Below, piece by piece: positions 6,301-7,250 of a stretch of DNA of 7,250 nucleotides. The position numbers were made by a program, and so were the translations under genes. The stretch lies in contig CADCOZ010000231.1 in assembly GCA_902803125.1 (NCBI GenBank), positions 1-7,250 on the forward strand, read 5' to 3'. Below the pieces are notes generated by a model that was not told where the DNA came from, ran no database searches, and saw nothing but the letters and a program-made list of their open reading frames with translations. Source of the DNA: an uncultured Ruminococcus sp. GTDB lineage: Bacteria > Bacillota > Clostridia > Oscillospirales > Acutalibacteraceae. Within the stretch, counting starts at the first letter, position 1; each line of letters opens with the position of its first letter.

Positions 6301-7250
6301 ATGAAAAAAGCCATTCTTGTTATACTATCTGCTCTGCTGTGCCTGACAGCGGCCGCCTGTCAAAACACGGTGCCGCCGGAAGAACCGCTCTCCTCCGACA
6401 GCACGGTCACAACCATCAGCACCCCCGCATCGTCTGACACCACATCAGCACCGGCTGTTTCCTCAAAACCCGACAGCACGGTTTCCGACACAAAGGAAAG
6501 TTCCTCAGCTCCTGCGGCCTCTTCTGACACAAGCGAAAGCATCGCATCTTCCGAACCCGCCGAACCCGCCGAAAGCAGTGAACCACCGGAAGAAACTTCC
6601 GAATCGGCTTCCGTTTCAGCGGAAAGCACCCCGACCGCATCCGAAGAAGAAACCTCGGAACCGGAAGTTCCCGTATCAGAACCGGAGGAACCCGTATCTT
6701 CTGCCGAACCGGAAACTCCTTCGGAACCGTCAGAGGAATCCTTTGCTGACATCTCCGAAATGCCCGAACAGCCGGAATCCTCCCTCAATAACTTTTTGTC
6801 GATACATACCACCATTTCATCTGTATCCCTCTGGTGGTCACCGCAGGACGGTGCAGACGGCTATCTGATACAATGTTCCGATGTCATCGGATTTCTGCCG
6901 GAACGCACGGTCACCCAGCAGACAGACAATTGTTTTATGACATTTGATAACCTGACGCAAAACACGGATTATTATGTGCGCACCTGCACCTATCGCCTTG
7001 TCAACGGTGAAAAGGTCTTTTCGGATTGGTACAGCACCAAAAAAGCCCCGCTGAAAACCATTGAGGTTATTGACGGCGTTACTTATATTGACGGCACCCT
7101 GATTGCGAATAAAACTTATGCTCTGCCGTCCTATTACGGTTACGGTCTGACAGATGAAACGTATCAGGCCGCCAACGAGATGATCAACGCCGCCGCTTAT
7201 GACGGGATTTATCTGTGGATAGAATCCGGTTTTCGCAGTTACGAAACCCA
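6301..7250 (+). CDS. VanY-like D-alanyl-D-alanine carboxypeptidase lipoprotein (5' part, cut by window end)
   Basis: 316 codons are visible with no stop. Residues 1-20 are a lipoprotein signal: MKKAILVILSALLCLTAAAC, lipidation expected at Cys20, although -3 is Ala rather than the commoner Leu. Residues 21-163 are a Ser/Glu/Pro linker. Residues about 164-248 resemble one fibronectin type III domain (SLWWSP..GADGYLIQCS, NLTQNTDYYVRTCTY, SDWYS). From about 256 the sequence matches the start of a VanY/M15B domain (DGTLIANKTYALPSYY, then WIESGFRSYET). Enzymes of this family trim the terminal D-Ala from peptidoglycan stem peptides, here on the outer membrane face. The zinc ligands and catalytic Glu lie beyond the window, so activity cannot be judged. 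The start is the ATG with GGAAGGA (6285-6291) 9 nt upstream. The gene has its own promoter. Confidence 0.9.
   Translation, partial: MKKAILVILSALLCLTAAACQNTVPPEEPLSSDSTVTTISTPASSDTTSAPAVSSKPDSTVSDTKESSSAPAASSDTSESIASSEPAEPAESSEPPEETSESASVSAESTPTASEEETSEPEVPVSEPEEPVSSAEPETPSEPSEESFADISEMPEQPESSLNNFLSIHTTISSVSLWWSPQDGADGYLIQCSDVIGFLPERTVTQQTDNCFMTFDNLTQNTDYYVRTCTYRLVNGEKVFSDWYSTKKAPLKTIEVIDGVTYIDGTLIANKTYALPSYYGYGLTDETYQAANEMINAAAYDGIYLWIESGFRSYET
6361..6789 (+). repeat. Low-complexity region encoding a Ser/Glu/Pro linker
   Basis: Codons 21-163 of the lipoprotein gene: by my count 38 Ser, 28 Glu and 21 Pro in 143 residues, with only two Lys and no Arg. The first half is Ser/Thr-rich; the second is Glu/Pro-rich and strongly acidic. 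Degenerate units such as SSEPAEP, SEPPEE and SEPEEP recur, and the DNA contains a tandem CGAACCCGC at 6552-6569. The likely role is an extended spacer that carries the enzyme domain away from the membrane into the wall. Repeat length probably varies between strains. Confidence 0.8.

Noticed and set aside
6360..6815. Open frame on the minus strand rich in Ser, Gly, Glu and Val
   Set aside because: It is the antisense of the Ser/Glu/Pro linker codons of the lipoprotein gene; its composition follows from complementing GAA, TCC and CCG codons. The plus-strand gene has a signal peptide, a ribosome binding site and recognised domains.

Overview
The window looks like chromosomal DNA of a moderate-GC member of the Bacillota, most likely an anaerobic gut-type clostridium (Oscillospirales/Ruminococcaceae-like). 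That guess rests on the strong AGGAG/GGAGG ribosome binding sites, the sigma-A-type promoters, the secreted protein with many BIG2 repeats and a C39-like peptidase, the VanY-type lipoprotein with a Ser/Glu/Pro linker, and the absence of any proteobacterial hallmark. The species cannot be named from the sequence alone.

Layout. Positions 6-82 hold a compact, GC-rich set of three hairpins closed by an outer stem, lying just beyond the 3' end of the first gene; its identity is unknown. Positions 97-2808 (minus) encode a large exported protein: signal peptide, eight BIG2 immunoglobulin-like repeats and a C-terminal C39-like (YvpB-type) cysteine peptidase domain. Between this gene and the next lies a 114-bp MITE-like element (2831-2944) with 11-bp terminal inverted repeats, placed directly upstream of the ribosome binding site. 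A rho-independent terminator (2946-2983) follows. Positions 2997-4550 (minus) encode a cytoplasmic GH13 alpha-amylase-family enzyme with its own extended -10 promoter, which sits inside a 9-bp inverted repeat that looks like an operator. A third copy of the element terminus lies at 4670-4683.

The plus strand then carries an AGCS-family sodium:alanine/glycine symporter (4755-6128). Next come a near-consensus promoter (6166-6194) and a leader containing a long hairpin (6212-6263). Last is the 5' part of a lipoprotein gene (6301 to the window end): signal peptide with lipobox, about 140 residues of acidic Ser/Glu/Pro linker, one fibronectin type III domain, and the beginning of a VanY/M15B D-alanyl-D-alanine carboxypeptidase domain cut by the window edge.

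How the genes fit together. The two minus-strand genes are separated by a terminator and a putative mobile element, so they are probably independent units: one cell-surface or secreted protein, one intracellular alpha-glucan enzyme. The symporter and the carboxypeptidase are co-directional but the second has its own promoter. A link through D-alanine release and uptake is possible but is only inference. I see no phage, CRISPR, defence or toxin system. The least explained items are the multi-hairpin element at the left edge, the three related repeat ends around the amylase gene, and the long leader hairpin in front of the carboxypeptidase gene.
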